From Bacteroides sp. (GTDB lineage Bacteria > Bacteroidota > Bacteroidia > Bacteroidales > Bacteroidaceae): a stretch of DNA of 36,005 nt. The notes beneath the pieces were generated by a model that made no database searches, was not told the DNA's origin, and worked only from the letters and a program-made list of their open reading frames with translations. Positions 15,989 to 23,970 of this stretch are shown here, one piece after another. The translations under genes and the position numbers were made by a program. The stretch spans positions 1-36,005 of the forward strand of contig JAFUNS010000040.1 of the NCBI GenBank assembly GCA_017472925.1. The letters are read 5' to 3'. The first letter of the stretch is position 1. Each line of letters opens with the position of its first letter.

Positions 15989-17419
15989 TTATTTACTAGA
16001 ATCATTACTATCAAATAGCGATTTCAGCTGGCGGTCGAAGTCACTCATAATTTCTCTATCTTGTATCACCCTGAACTTTTCATATTCCGTCAATGCTTTT
16101 TCTTCAGCCTGCTCATGAGTAATATGCCCCGCATCTGGAAGCAAGGCTTTATTGTTCAATTCCATATATCTACTTAGGACATCTTTCCAGTCAGCCATTG
16201 TCATTAGTATATGGTCTCTGGCTCGAAGTTCAGCCATATCAATGAAAGCATTACTCAAAAGATTTAGCGATTCAACCTCCTTTTCGCTAAGATAGTTCTT
16301 AGCTATTGTAACATCAGACTTTATAACTCTGCCATCGGGAGCGTTCTTCCAAGTAGTAAGTCCCATATGAGGGCGTTCTGCATTGGCTCGGTCATAGATG
16401 ATTTCTGCAGCAGTCTGTTTAGTTACGGCATAGTGCATCATATTCTGCACCGTCTTGAAGAATAGCTTGGTAGTTTCGCTATCCTTGTCGTAGTCGGCAC
16501 TACATTCACTATAAATATCAGTAATCTTCTGATAGTAACGACGCTCCGAAAGGCGAATCTCACGAATACGATCAAGCAAATCATCAAAATAATCCGCTCC
16601 GAAAACATTCTTACCTTTTAGTCGCTCATCATCCAGCACAAATCCCTTTGTTAGGTATTCTTTCAGAATCTGAGTTGACCAGATGCGAAACTGTGTTGCC
16701 TCATAACTATTCACACGATAACCAACTGCAATTACTACATCGAGGTTGTACAAAACAACATTTTCCGAACATTTGTCCGGAGCATACAAATATTTTTTGT
16801 AACCATCGGACAAATGTATTTCTCCACTTTCGTCAATCTGATGTAAGTGGTAACTGATATTTTGCTGTGTAACTCCAAACAATTCAGCCATTCTCTGCTG
16901 AGATAACCAAAATGTATTAGTATCAAAGACCACTTGCACCTGAGTCTTTCCGCGTGCTCCTTTGTAGAGAAGAATTGTCGATTCCATGCTACGAACTGCC
17001 ACATCGCTCGTCATAGTAGCAGAGAAATACTCCTGAGCGACCTTCACCATATCCTTCTTTTGGTCGGCATTCATAGCGATAGCCATACAAGCTGCTCGTG
17101 AAAGTTTGATGCTAATCACTTCACGCACACCACCATTTCCGAGCTCTGCCATTTCGGTAAACTCCACAAAGTGCTCTCCAAGATGATAACCCTTCTGTGC
17201 TACCCAAGCCTGAGCCTTTGCCATCACGCGTTCGAAGTTCCAATACTTCCCATAGCCCATTACTCGCGCCAACTTACGCGAGTTCCACCACTCCTTACCC
17301 TCAGCATCCACTACACGAAGTTGCTCGAAGGGTGATTGCAGTTTGGGAGTATTGTCGTTTGACACCTGACGTATATTTTTTTTATAGTCTTCTTGTTTCA
17401 TATCCTTGTTATTATCCAT
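15989..17419 (-). CDS. DinD/BRO-like N-terminal domain fused to RhuM domain
   Basis: This is a 476-residue protein in two parts. Residues 25-140 (FEQLRVVDAEGKEWWNSRKL, then RVMGYGKYWNFERVMAKA, then ISIKLSRAACMAIAMNAD) match the DNA-damage-inducible protein D/BRO-N type domain. From about 145 on it is RhuM-like: VVFDTNTFWLSQQRMAELFG, then VTQQNISYHLHQIDESGEIH, then YNLDVVIAVGYRVNSYEATQ and FRIWSTQILKEYLTKGFVLD. The segment LSQQRMAELFGVTQQNISYH looks like a helix-turn-helix. RhuM proteins occur in pathogenicity and defence islands; their biochemical role is not established. It lies 65 nt downstream of the short-Argonaute gene on the same strand with no clear promoter between, so it may belong to the same transcript. 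Confidence 0.82.
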   Translation of the reverse strand: MDNNKDMKQEDYKKNIRQVSNDNTPKLQSPFEQLRVVDAEGKEWWNSRKLARVMGYGKYWNFERVMAKAQAWVAQKGYHLGEHFVEFTEMAELGNGGVREVISIKLSRAACMAIAMNADQKKDMVKVAQEYFSATMTSDVAVRSMESTILLYKGARGKTQVQVVFDTNTFWLSQQRMAELFGVTQQNISYHLHQIDESGEIHLSDGYKKYLYAPDKCSENVVLYNLDVVIAVGYRVNSYEATQFRIWSTQILKEYLTKGFVLDDERLKGKNVFGADYFDDLLDRIREIRLSERRYYQKITDIYSECSADYDKDSETTKLFFKTVQNMMHYAVTKQTAAEIIYDRANAERPHMGLTTWKNAPDGRVIKSDVTIAKNYLSEKEVESLNLLSNAFIDMAELRARDHILMTMADWKDVLSRYMELNNKALLPDAGHITHEQAEEKALTEYEKFRVIQDREIMSDFDRQLKSLFDSNDSSK

Positions 17420-17484
17420 AGCATATCTACTGTATTTCGCCTCTGAAGTGTGATTACTTACGATATGATTTTCAACCTTATAGA

Positions 17485-18981
17485 TTAAATGTAATGCTTA
17501 AATGGCAACACTCCACTACGCATATTTCTTCCTGCGGTAAGAATCTCACCTATTGAATCTGCGAACTTTAATGTTACAGGGACACCATCGCCATATATAC
17601 AAGTATTGTAATTAAGTTTTGAAAGTCCAAGAATATCCTTACATACAGTTGTTATATCTCCACTCCCTCTAGTTATATAAACGTCCAATGGACTAGGAAC
17701 TTCTAACCCTATTTGACTTTTGAATCGGGGAATGAAACCTTTTGTCCAAAGATATGCTCCATGTGTATCATATTTCAGCATCAGACCTCTTGGTACACAG
17801 TAAGAACTATCTCGAAACAATTTAAAGTTACTAACTTCTCGGATTCTAACACCTATAATTCGTGATTTCCCTTGTGTCGCTTCATTAAAACCGGCCCATT
17901 CTTCATCATCGAAATAAGTCTTAGCATGAATAAAGATTTCCTCTGGATAATAATTAAATTTTGCATAAAAAGCATCCATTGACTGAGAAATCATAGAATA
18001 AGCATCATCTCTTGAAAGATGAAATTCTTTAGTTTGTGGATTCCACCAAGGCCCAACATTACCACGAAATACCATTCCATCTCCAGAATCAAGAAACATT
18101 TGGGCTGCACAACAAGCATTTCTGCTTTTATCCTTTTCTTCCGTCTTTTTATATACAAGACCTAGATAGCATACATTATCTCTAACATCCCCTAGTTTCC
18201 ATGGCAAACCACCTAATTTATAATACAATGTAGTCGAGATGTTCCAAGCCTTTGCACTTTCAAATTTTATAATATCTTCGCTACTTAATGAGTATTCGCA
18301 TATTTTACTTTCTCTTATGATTTGCGTAACAATTCTATGCTGTAGAACTTTTGCTTTTAGTTGATTATGAAAGTTAACTTCAAATTGATAGGCTTCTCTA
18401 AGTTTATCTTCCTCCTCTTGAAAAAACAGATTTAACTGATTAGTTTCACGATCTTTTTTTCGTAATGTAGTTGTTATATTGGATTCATCCTTGGGGATCC
18501 TAGATTTAGGTCTCCCATAAGTATATACATATTCAGGAATGACAACAAGCCAAATTGACACTATCCTATCCTCTTCAGAAGTATATTGAATTAGTTTATC
18601 CACATAAAGATTGGTCCAATTATGGATTCGTTGGTGAGAATCAACGTATTTTTTATATTGCTCCAAATCACTGTCTTTTATGTCTATTTCAATCAAACTA
18701 TCAAAATTAATGGATATTCCAAATGCAGATTCTATTCCAGGGAAATTGGGGCGTGCAAAATCTTCATTCACAATAGGAGAATGTAATCTCTTTAGATAAT
18801 CTTTGAGTTGCTTACGTAAATATTCTGGTCCTATTATTCCAAGAGTAATAGCACCTCCCACTTTTCTGCTATCAAATGGGCCATATAATAATAGCCCATC
18901 GCGGGGATCTATAGCTTTCTGATTAAAACCAAACGTTAATCTAGGTTCTGGTAAATATTGTATTTCGGGATCAATTATCAT
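17485..18981 (-). CDS. Short prokaryotic Argonaute (MID-PIWI) of a SPARTA-type system
   Basis: This is a 498-residue protein with the pattern of short pAgos. A MID domain contains HNQLKAKVLQHRIVTQ, in which His205 and Lys209 have the spacing of the guide 5'-phosphate ligands in Maribacter short pAgo (as I recall, H207/K211). The PIWI domain has the hallmark YYKLGGLPWKLGDVRDNVCY, then LGLVYKK, GDGMVFRGNVGPWWN, IHAKTYFDDEEWAGF and a C-terminal NMRSGVLPFKHYI. Short pAgos lack PAZ and slicer activity and use RNA guides to sense DNA. The gene overlaps TIR-APAZ by 11 nt, so the two form one translationally coupled unit. In known SPARTA systems the heterodimer oligomerises on invader DNA and triggers NAD(P)+ hydrolysis. 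The gene is AT-rich against the flanking core genes. Confidence 0.9.
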   Translation of the reverse strand: MIIDPEIQYLPEPRLTFGFNQKAIDPRDGLLLYGPFDSRKVGGAITLGIIGPEYLRKQLKDYLKRLHSPIVNEDFARPNFPGIESAFGISINFDSLIEIDIKDSDLEQYKKYVDSHQRIHNWTNLYVDKLIQYTSEEDRIVSIWLVVIPEYVYTYGRPKSRIPKDESNITTTLRKKDRETNQLNLFFQEEEDKLREAYQFEVNFHNQLKAKVLQHRIVTQIIRESKICEYSLSSEDIIKFESAKAWNISTTLYYKLGGLPWKLGDVRDNVCYLGLVYKKTEEKDKSRNACCAAQMFLDSGDGMVFRGNVGPWWNPQTKEFHLSRDDAYSMISQSMDAFYAKFNYYPEEIFIHAKTYFDDEEWAGFNEATQGKSRIIGVRIREVSNFKLFRDSSYCVPRGLMLKYDTHGAYLWTKGFIPRFKSQIGLEVPSPLDVYITRGSGDITTVCKDILGLSKLNYNTCIYGDGVPVTLKFADSIGEILTAGRNMRSGVLPFKHYI

Positions 18982-20371
18982 CGGTTGTTATATTGTCATT
19001 AGTTTCAAAATAATCAGAGATACAATCTATAGCCATTGGCTTTCTTGGATCTAAATAATCAAAATCAGACCAAAACAGCTCTGGCCATTCTTTCAATTCG
19101 ATTTTATTATTATCATAATCTATTCCAATAGTAATTCTTCCATCAGATCCTTTTAACGATTGAATCATTGCTAAAAATAAGTCCCGCCATTCTTCATTGA
19201 AAAACATTTTAGCTTTGTCTCTACGATATGAGTGCATCTTCTTTTCTTCTGTTATAGGTGTTCTTCCATCTGATGTAAAAACAAGATGAGATTTGACTAA
19301 ATAACAACAAAATGGGTCTATTAATACATTTCCAGACACGGCATAATGCCAAAAAAGCGATTTATATTTGCCATACAGAGCTTTTTTCTTTTTACGTTTG
19401 TTTGCCGAATATGGATATGTAAACTGCACATTGTATTTTTCATTTCTAAACATAGGCCTATAATATGCTATTCTTCTTCCTGACAACTCATACTTAAACA
19501 ATCCCTTTTGCCTAAGAAGTGAATTCCATACGCTCATCATTAATCTCTTAAATGCATTTAGCTTATCAATATACGAAGGAAACGAATCATTATATACATT
19601 AGGACTATATAAATCATCTATATTACAAACAAAGACATTCTTAGGAGTGATATCATCGCCAAATAGATTATCCTCTCCAACAATTCTAGTCTTTATATTA
19701 GATTCAAATGTGACAATCAAATTACTATTTAGATTTATCGGTATTCCAGAATTTAAACTGCGTATTAACTTTGCTTGTTCCGCCGAATGAAACCTATAAA
19801 TATAAAATCTTTGAGGTAGAAATTTAAATCCCCACCAAGAAGAATAATAAAGTCGTTTAATAGATTTCATTTGGATGTTTGATGAATATTCATTCTCATA
19901 CCACTCAGAAAATGAGGAGCCATTTAGACCTTGATTTCTCGGGACACCATCTTTTTCCAATTTTTTCAATAACTGTTTTAATCCATTCGCCCAGTTGTCA
20001 GCAAATGGGATATGATTTATGTTTGGCATCCCAATTGCTAGATGGTACTGAGAATCATCTATGTGTAATGGAATAATAAAATCTTTCAATCCATTTTCAC
20101 TTGCTACACTTTTTCCATATTCTACTTCATTTTCAATTCCTGGTTTCAAAACGCCTTCTGAATTTATTATATTTTTGGAATATACTAAAAGGATTTTTAC
20201 AGCGCCATCTATTGCTTTCTGGATTGTTGGCCAAAAACGTTCTCCTCCAAGCAATCCCTTTTTATCCACCCAAACATTATATCCTAACATCTCTAATCTG
20301 GATGCAACCCATATAGAAAATTCATTGTCTTGTGGCGTCGAATGACTTATGAAAATAGTATTTCTGTTCAT
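18971..20371 (-). CDS. TIR-APAZ effector subunit of a SPARTA-type system
   Basis: A 466-residue protein. Residues 1-140 form a TIR domain: NTIFISHSTPQDNEFSIWVA, GYNVWVDKKGLLGGERFW, then AVKILLVYSKN. The glutamate cluster E80/E82/E84 (GIENEVEYG) sits where TIR NADases keep the catalytic Glu. From about 150 the protein is the APAZ region, which substitutes for the missing N/PAZ half of Argonaute. APAZ and short pAgo bind each other, and target recognition activates the TIR NADase, killing or arresting the cell. The gene begins 11 nt after the stop of the methyltransferase-HIT gene and overlaps the pAgo gene by 11 nt. It therefore seems to be the fourth gene of a longer operon. Confidence 0.9.
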   Translation of the reverse strand: MNRNTIFISHSTPQDNEFSIWVASRLEMLGYNVWVDKKGLLGGERFWPTIQKAIDGAVKILLVYSKNIINSEGVLKPGIENEVEYGKSVASENGLKDFIIPLHIDDSQYHLAIGMPNINHIPFADNWANGLKQLLKKLEKDGVPRNQGLNGSSFSEWYENEYSSNIQMKSIKRLYYSSWWGFKFLPQRFYIYRFHSAEQAKLIRSLNSGIPINLNSNLIVTFESNIKTRIVGEDNLFGDDITPKNVFVCNIDDLYSPNVYNDSFPSYIDKLNAFKRLMMSVWNSLLRQKGLFKYELSGRRIAYYRPMFRNEKYNVQFTYPYSANKRKKKKALYGKYKSLFWHYAVSGNVLIDPFCCYLVKSHLVFTSDGRTPITEEKKMHSYRRDKAKMFFNEEWRDLFLAMIQSLKGSDGRITIGIDYDNNKIELKEWPELFWSDFDYLDPRKPMAIDCISDYFETNDNITTDDN

Positions 20372-20382
20372 TGATAGAATAA

Positions 20383-21252
20383 TTAATATTTCTGTTTATC
20401 TGGTATTACCCCTCGCACACCACCTTTAGGATTTTTCACATCACCTTTATATCTCGGTATCAGATGCATGTGTACATGAAAGACGGACTGTCCCGCAGCT
20501 TCGTTTACATTGATTCCGATATTATACCCATCGGGATGGAAGCGTTCGTCAATCTTTCGCTTTACATATTGTAGCATTACATTCATGGCCTCACGTTCGT
20601 GGTTGGTAAGGTCAAAATAATTAGCCACATGGCGCTTAGGAATAATTAATGCGTGGCCTGGCGATACGGGATAACCATCATAGAAAGCAACGCAGGTAGC
20701 AGTTTCACAAATAATCTCAACTCGTCGAGACAACTTGCAGAAAGGACACTTTTCACCTTCCACACGAGGCAATTTGTTGAAATGATTGTATTGATACAAT
20801 TCATAACTACTAGTATGTGTCAAACTGTGGAATGGCAACTTTACATTACATTGATATGTATATTGTTTATGTATTGCATGAAGCCGGAAACCTTCTTCTG
20901 TTAAATCACGACGAACAGAAAAAAAAGCTGTCCCCTTAGGTGTAAGCAAATTAGTAACATTCATCAAAACTTCTGCTTGCGCATATGGCTCCAATACATT
21001 TAATACATAATTACAGATAATGGTATCAAATTTTCCTTCCGGATAGTCTGGACGATAATAATAATCGTAGCCTATAATATCAAGACCTCTTCTCTTCAAT
21101 TCATCTGTATCATATCCGAATCCACAACCAAAATCAAGGATTCTTCCTTTTAGCAAATCATGCTGTAAAAGGTATCGGGTAGGCACAGATAAGTCTGTAC
21201 GCTTGATAGCCGTAAGATATGGATGATTTATTTTTTCAGGTTTCATAGGCAT
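20383..21252 (-). CDS. SAM-dependent methyltransferase fused to HIT domain
   Basis: About 289 residues from the ATG at 21252, which overlaps the HNH stop as TAATG; an in-frame ATG at 21264 is possible. Residues 20-150 are a class I methyltransferase: motif I GRILDFGCGFGYD (D40-G46), DIIGYDYYYRPDYPEG, then FDTIICNYVLNVLEP. No DPPY/NPPF motif is visible, so DNA-base methylation is not evident. Residues 169-280 are a HIT domain with Cys169/Cys172 (CPFC) and the catalytic HVHMH at 259-263. HIT enzymes cleave nucleotide-phosphoramidate or AMP-type conjugates. The fusion is unusual. It lies between an HNH nuclease gene and the SPARTA pair in one gene string. Confidence 0.85.
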   Translation of the reverse strand: MPMKPEKINHPYLTAIKRTDLSVPTRYLLQHDLLKGRILDFGCGFGYDTDELKRRGLDIIGYDYYYRPDYPEGKFDTIICNYVLNVLEPYAQAEVLMNVTNLLTPKGTAFFSVRRDLTEEGFRLHAIHKQYTYQCNVKLPFHSLTHTSSYELYQYNHFNKLPRVEGEKCPFCKLSRRVEIICETATCVAFYDGYPVSPGHALIIPKRHVANYFDLTNHEREAMNVMLQYVKRKIDERFHPDGYNIGINVNEAAGQSVFHVHMHLIPRYKGDVKNPKGGVRGVIPDKQKY

Positions 21253-22322
21253 TAGTATTTCCATAATTCAAACCCCATATTCTGAGCAATCTGAAACATT
21301 GGTGTAAATGTTTGATAGAAGCAGTCCAATAGGTGTTCTCTATCCATCTGTGCTATTTCTTGTGGTGTATTACCTAGAGATAGATAATCTTCTAATAATT
21401 TATCTTGTTTCCCTTTTTCAAGATTGATTCGTAATGCAGCTTGATGAGCTTCTGCTAATTTGTGAAGGTAAAGATTCAAATCTGGCAACTTATTGCTTTT
21501 CGAGCTGTTGATACTCGAATCAGCTGGCATAAGATTCCAAAGCAAATCATGTGAAACAAAACTCCAAGGAATAAAATGGTCAAGGTCGTATTCACGTTCT
21601 ATCAAGAGCTTGTTAGTATAAAGACATCTTACCTTGAATCCTCCTCTTATTGCCGTATCCCAAAACTTCCGTTGAGCAGACAAAGAACTTCTTTCCTCTT
21701 TCTTTATTAGTTTGTTGGGAATATTTGGAACATTCGGGTTGCGAACTTGTAAGAAGTTTGTCAACCCCCAATAAGCAAATGAACTAAGTATGTCGTAATT
21801 TTCTTGCAAATAGGTTTGCCATACAGGGTTTATTTCGACCCACAATACTCCATTGTCCTTTTCGAGTTTATACAAACATCCATTCTCGAATGTTTGTGAA
21901 CGTTTCACCATTTCACGGTCATCCGAAGTGTCTATCCATGGACGAAGAAAACGGAAAGGCACATTCATTTGAAGAAAATTCAGTTGCTTTCGTATATCTG
22001 ATCGTTGAGTTAGTGTTTGAAGCAATATTGTTAAATCTTTCATTCCAATGTTTATTGGAATATTATTCTCACGTTGCAAAGTGAGAATAGCTTCATAAAG
22101 CGATTCAGACTTTCCAAATGAAAGACGGAAATAATTGACTGGGTACCATGCATTAGCAACCATCGAAATCATAATCTCCCATACGTTCATTCTAGTCTTT
22201 CCTTGTTTCACATACAAGTCTAAAATACCGAGGAACCAATAATATTTATAGGTAGCCACAGTCTTGTCAAACACCCGATTGAGGTGCCGTGTTGTTAATG
22301 TCTGCGATTGAGGGATTTGCAT
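21252..22322 (-). CDS. HNH endonuclease domain protein
   Basis: About 356 residues. The HNH fold is at 244-280: EYDLDHFIPWSFVSHD with Asp248-His249, then LLWNLMPADSSINSSKSNKL with Asn263 and Asn277. This is a metal-dependent nuclease arrangement similar to restriction-type HNH proteins. The N-terminal 240 residues are helical with no domain I recognise and may bind the target. The start is taken as the ATG at 22322; a TTG at 22337, just after an AAGAG stretch and overlapping the regulator's end, is an alternative. The gene follows the XRE gene with almost no gap and overlaps the methyltransferase-HIT gene. Confidence 0.82.
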   Translation of the reverse strand: MQIPQSQTLTTRHLNRVFDKTVATYKYYWFLGILDLYVKQGKTRMNVWEIMISMVANAWYPVNYFRLSFGKSESLYEAILTLQRENNIPINIGMKDLTILLQTLTQRSDIRKQLNFLQMNVPFRFLRPWIDTSDDREMVKRSQTFENGCLYKLEKDNGVLWVEINPVWQTYLQENYDILSSFAYWGLTNFLQVRNPNVPNIPNKLIKKEERSSLSAQRKFWDTAIRGGFKVRCLYTNKLLIEREYDLDHFIPWSFVSHDLLWNLMPADSSINSSKSNKLPDLNLYLHKLAEAHQAALRINLEKGKQDKLLEDYLSLGNTPQEIAQMDREHLLDCFYQTFTPMFQIAQNMGFELWKY

Positions 22323-22338
22323 AGTCTGAATGAGCAAA

Positions 22339-22557
22339 TTACTCTTTTTGAGATTTTAATAGTACACGAACATCAACATCTAGTAGGTTCGCAATTTCCT
22401 GTAATTGAATGATTGACGGCTGTGATTTATTAGAACACCATCTTGAGATTGTGTTTTCTGATTTACCCATCTGCTCAGCCAACCATCTATTGGTTTTCTG
22501 CTTTTCAACAAGCGTAACTTTGATTCTATTCATCACTATTTGTTGATTATTCGACAT
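22339..22557 (-). CDS. XRE-family HTH transcriptional regulator
   Basis: A 72-residue single-domain Cro/C1-type protein: NRWLAEQMGKSENTISRWCS is the helix-turn-helix, followed by SQPSIIQLQEIANLLDVDVR. The size and position fit a controller (C) protein of restriction-like modules. It is the first gene of the leftward island operon and has a clear promoter 30-60 nt upstream, which it may itself regulate. Start at 22557; an internal Met at 22533 is possible. Confidence 0.88.
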   Translation of the reverse strand: MSNNQQIVMNRIKVTLVEKQKTNRWLAEQMGKSENTISRWCSNKSQPSIIQLQEIANLLDVDVRVLLKSQKE

Positions 22558-22589
22558 TTTAATTCAAATTATATCCATTAAATTATGAA

Positions 22590-22620
22590 CAAAGTTAATC
22601 ATTATTTCGCATATAGCAAA
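22590..22620 (-). promoter_or_regulatory. Promoter of the XRE-HNH-MTase/HIT-SPARTA operon
   Basis: Reading leftwards, TTTG (22620-22617) is followed after 19 bases by TAACTTTG (22597-22590). It is the only convincing promoter I find for the leftward island genes. Confidence 0.75.
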
Positions 22621-22669
22621 CTTTACGGACTATATAATTGTTGTTCTAAGAATTATTTAGGTGAAGGTA

Positions 22670-22700
22670 TTGGCTATTCCCCATATTTTTAGTAACTTTA
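22670..22700 (+). promoter_or_regulatory. Probable promoter of the VbhA-like antitoxin gene
   Basis: TTGG at 22670 is followed after about 20 bases by TAACTTTA (22693-22700), one base off the -7 consensus, 10 nt before the ATG. It diverges from the XRE promoter. Confidence 0.5.
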
Positions 22701-22710
22701 TAAGAAAATT

Positions 22711-23016
22711 ATGGGATTATTTGAGGAATATAAGAATCATCCTGATAAGGCTGTTAGAGAAAGAGCGAACAATTGGGGTGCAGCAATAGGGTTACAGAAT
22801 GTAGATGGGATTAGTGTGTCTGAGTTTTTGATTAAACTTGCTCAACAACAAATTGAGGGCGAGATTACTATGGAGGAAGTTACCCAAAGACTCAATGAGC
22901 ATTACAAGCATAGAAAACTTTATAGTTCTACTTATGAGATTGTTCCTCCTAACTCAGAGATGACCAAAAGAATGAAAGAGGAAAACGAACTCCGTAGACC
23001 AGAGATGTATAAATAA
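22711..23016 (+). CDS. VbhA-like antitoxin domain protein (orphan)
   Basis: A 101-residue protein. The segment NNWGAAIGLQNVDGISVSEF, then LIKLAQQQIEGEITMEEVTQ with RLNEHY, matches the small antitoxins that neutralise Fic AMP-transferase toxins by blocking the ATP site. Such genes normally precede a fic toxin gene. Here the next gene is a broken ATPase and no Fic motif (HPFxxGNGR) follows, so the toxin is missing. The C-terminal 30 residues (PPNSEMTKRMKEENELRRPE) look disordered. It is either a remnant or a stand-alone protein guarding against a Fic toxin encoded elsewhere. Confidence 0.75.
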   Translation: MGLFEEYKNHPDKAVRERANNWGAAIGLQNVDGISVSEFLIKLAQQQIEGEITMEEVTQRLNEHYKHRKLYSSTYEIVPPNSEMTKRMKEENELRRPEMYK

Positions 23017-23020
23017 GACT

Positions 23021-23254
23021 ATGAAAACTCCTTTTACATATGGCAAGATTGCGACCAATAAAGATTTCATTGGCCGAGAGGTTGAAACAACCAACTTGGT
23101 TTGAAACTTTGTATCGCTGAGTAATACAATCATTATTGCTCCTCGTCGCTGGGGTAAAAGTTCGCTTGTAAACAAAGCAGCAAAGTTGGCGATGGAGAAG
23201 GATGACAAGTTGCGTATCTGTCATATCGACCTTTTCAATATGCCTACTGGTTGA
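23021..23254 (+). pseudogene. Broken ATP-binding protein (AAA/archaeal-ATPase type)
   Basis: A start 4 nt after the antitoxin gene reads MKTPFTYGKIATNKDFIGRE, then hits TGA at 23102-23104. The same frame continues NFVSLSNTIIIAPRRWGKSS, a clear Walker A (APRRWGKSS), then DDKLRICHIDLFNMPTG to a second TGA at 23252-23254. Intact members of this ATPase family run for about 350-450 residues; here only the first 77 codons remain and the rest is absent. Two stops and a large deletion indicate a decayed gene rather than recoding. Confidence 0.8.
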
Positions 23255-23278
23255 AGACGGAGTATTTTGCAAAGTAAG

Positions 23279-23300
23279 TTCCGAAACCGCCGTTTCGGAA
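23279..23300. repeat. Perfect 9-bp palindromic hairpin
   Basis: TTCCGAAAC (23279-23287) and GTTTCGGAA (23292-23300) flank a 4-nt loop. A further GTTTCG follows at 23307. It sits in the gene-poor stretch 23255-23563 left by the decayed ATPase gene. The only other structure I see in that stretch is the terminator at 23473-23511. Confidence 0.7.
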
Positions 23301-23472
23301 ACAGTCGTTTCGCAACTATAAACAAACTCTGTCGATATATTGGTTGCTTTTACTCCTTTATTCTAAACTCAAGGTATAGAATACCCCCTTAAAAGGAATC
23401 AACTACTCGATAAATTTTCCATAGTACTACATAGTTAAAAACTGTGAGAACTACTAAAATCTACACAAAATT

Positions 23473-23511
23473 ACGGCTCTGACTCCATCATTGGTTTCAG
23501 AGCCGTTTTTT
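23473..23511. terminator. Terminator between the island remnant and the thioesterase gene
   Basis: ACGGCTCTGA (23473-23482) pairs perfectly with TCAGAGCCGT (23497-23506), followed by TTTTTT. A short A-run on the left lets it also act for the converging thioesterase gene. Confidence 0.85.
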
Positions 23512-23563
23512 GTACCTTTTAAAACGTTAAACAACTGATTGACAATCATCTATACTTTCTGCA

Positions 23564-23965
23564 TCAGGGAAGTGATAGCTCCACATCCTTCCGATAGCCC
23601 GACGAAGTCATCACAGCTATAGGCTCACCGGCCTTATCGGTGATTCTTACTTCTATAAACGGAATGCGGCGATGGTTGAAAGCCTCAACCGCTTCGGCAT
23701 ATACATAACCTTCTTTCGCAGCGCGGAGGAAGGTTATGTTGGCAGATAGGGATAAAGTCAATTGTTTCCGGCTATTGGCTACTGCGGCAAAGGCCAGGTC
23801 GGCCAGTGTAAACAAGGCACCCCCTTGGCACACACCCCCTGCATTCAGATGTTCTTTGGTTACCGTCATTCTTGCCTTGGCATAGCCGGGCTTTACTTCC
23901 ATCAGTTCCACTCCAGCATTGGCCGCAAAGCGGTCGGCCTTAAAGAATTCTATAAATTTTTCCAT
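23564..23965 (-). CDS. PaaI-type hotdog-fold thioesterase
   Basis: A 133-residue hotdog-fold protein. The active-site helix region HLNAGGVCQGGALFTLADLA and the preceding VKPGYAKARMTVTKEH are the PaaI/4HBT thioesterase pattern. In many relatives the helix carries the catalytic Asp; here D is present in FTLADLAF. It would hydrolyse an acyl- or aryl-CoA thioester in the cytoplasm; the substrate is unknown. It starts 5 nt after the Smr-protein gene, so the two are probably one transcript. Confidence 0.88.
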   Translation of the reverse strand: MEKFIEFFKADRFAANAGVELMEVKPGYAKARMTVTKEHLNAGGVCQGGALFTLADLAFAAVANSRKQLTLSLSANITFLRAAKEGYVYAEAVEAFNHRRIPFIEVRITDKAGEPIAVMTSSGYRKDVELSLP

Positions 23966-23970
23966 TACTT

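Noticed and set aside
23021-23254. TGA read-through (recoding) in the ATPase fragment
   Set aside because: Two stops plus a missing C-terminal half fit decay better; other genes here use TGA as an ordinary stop.
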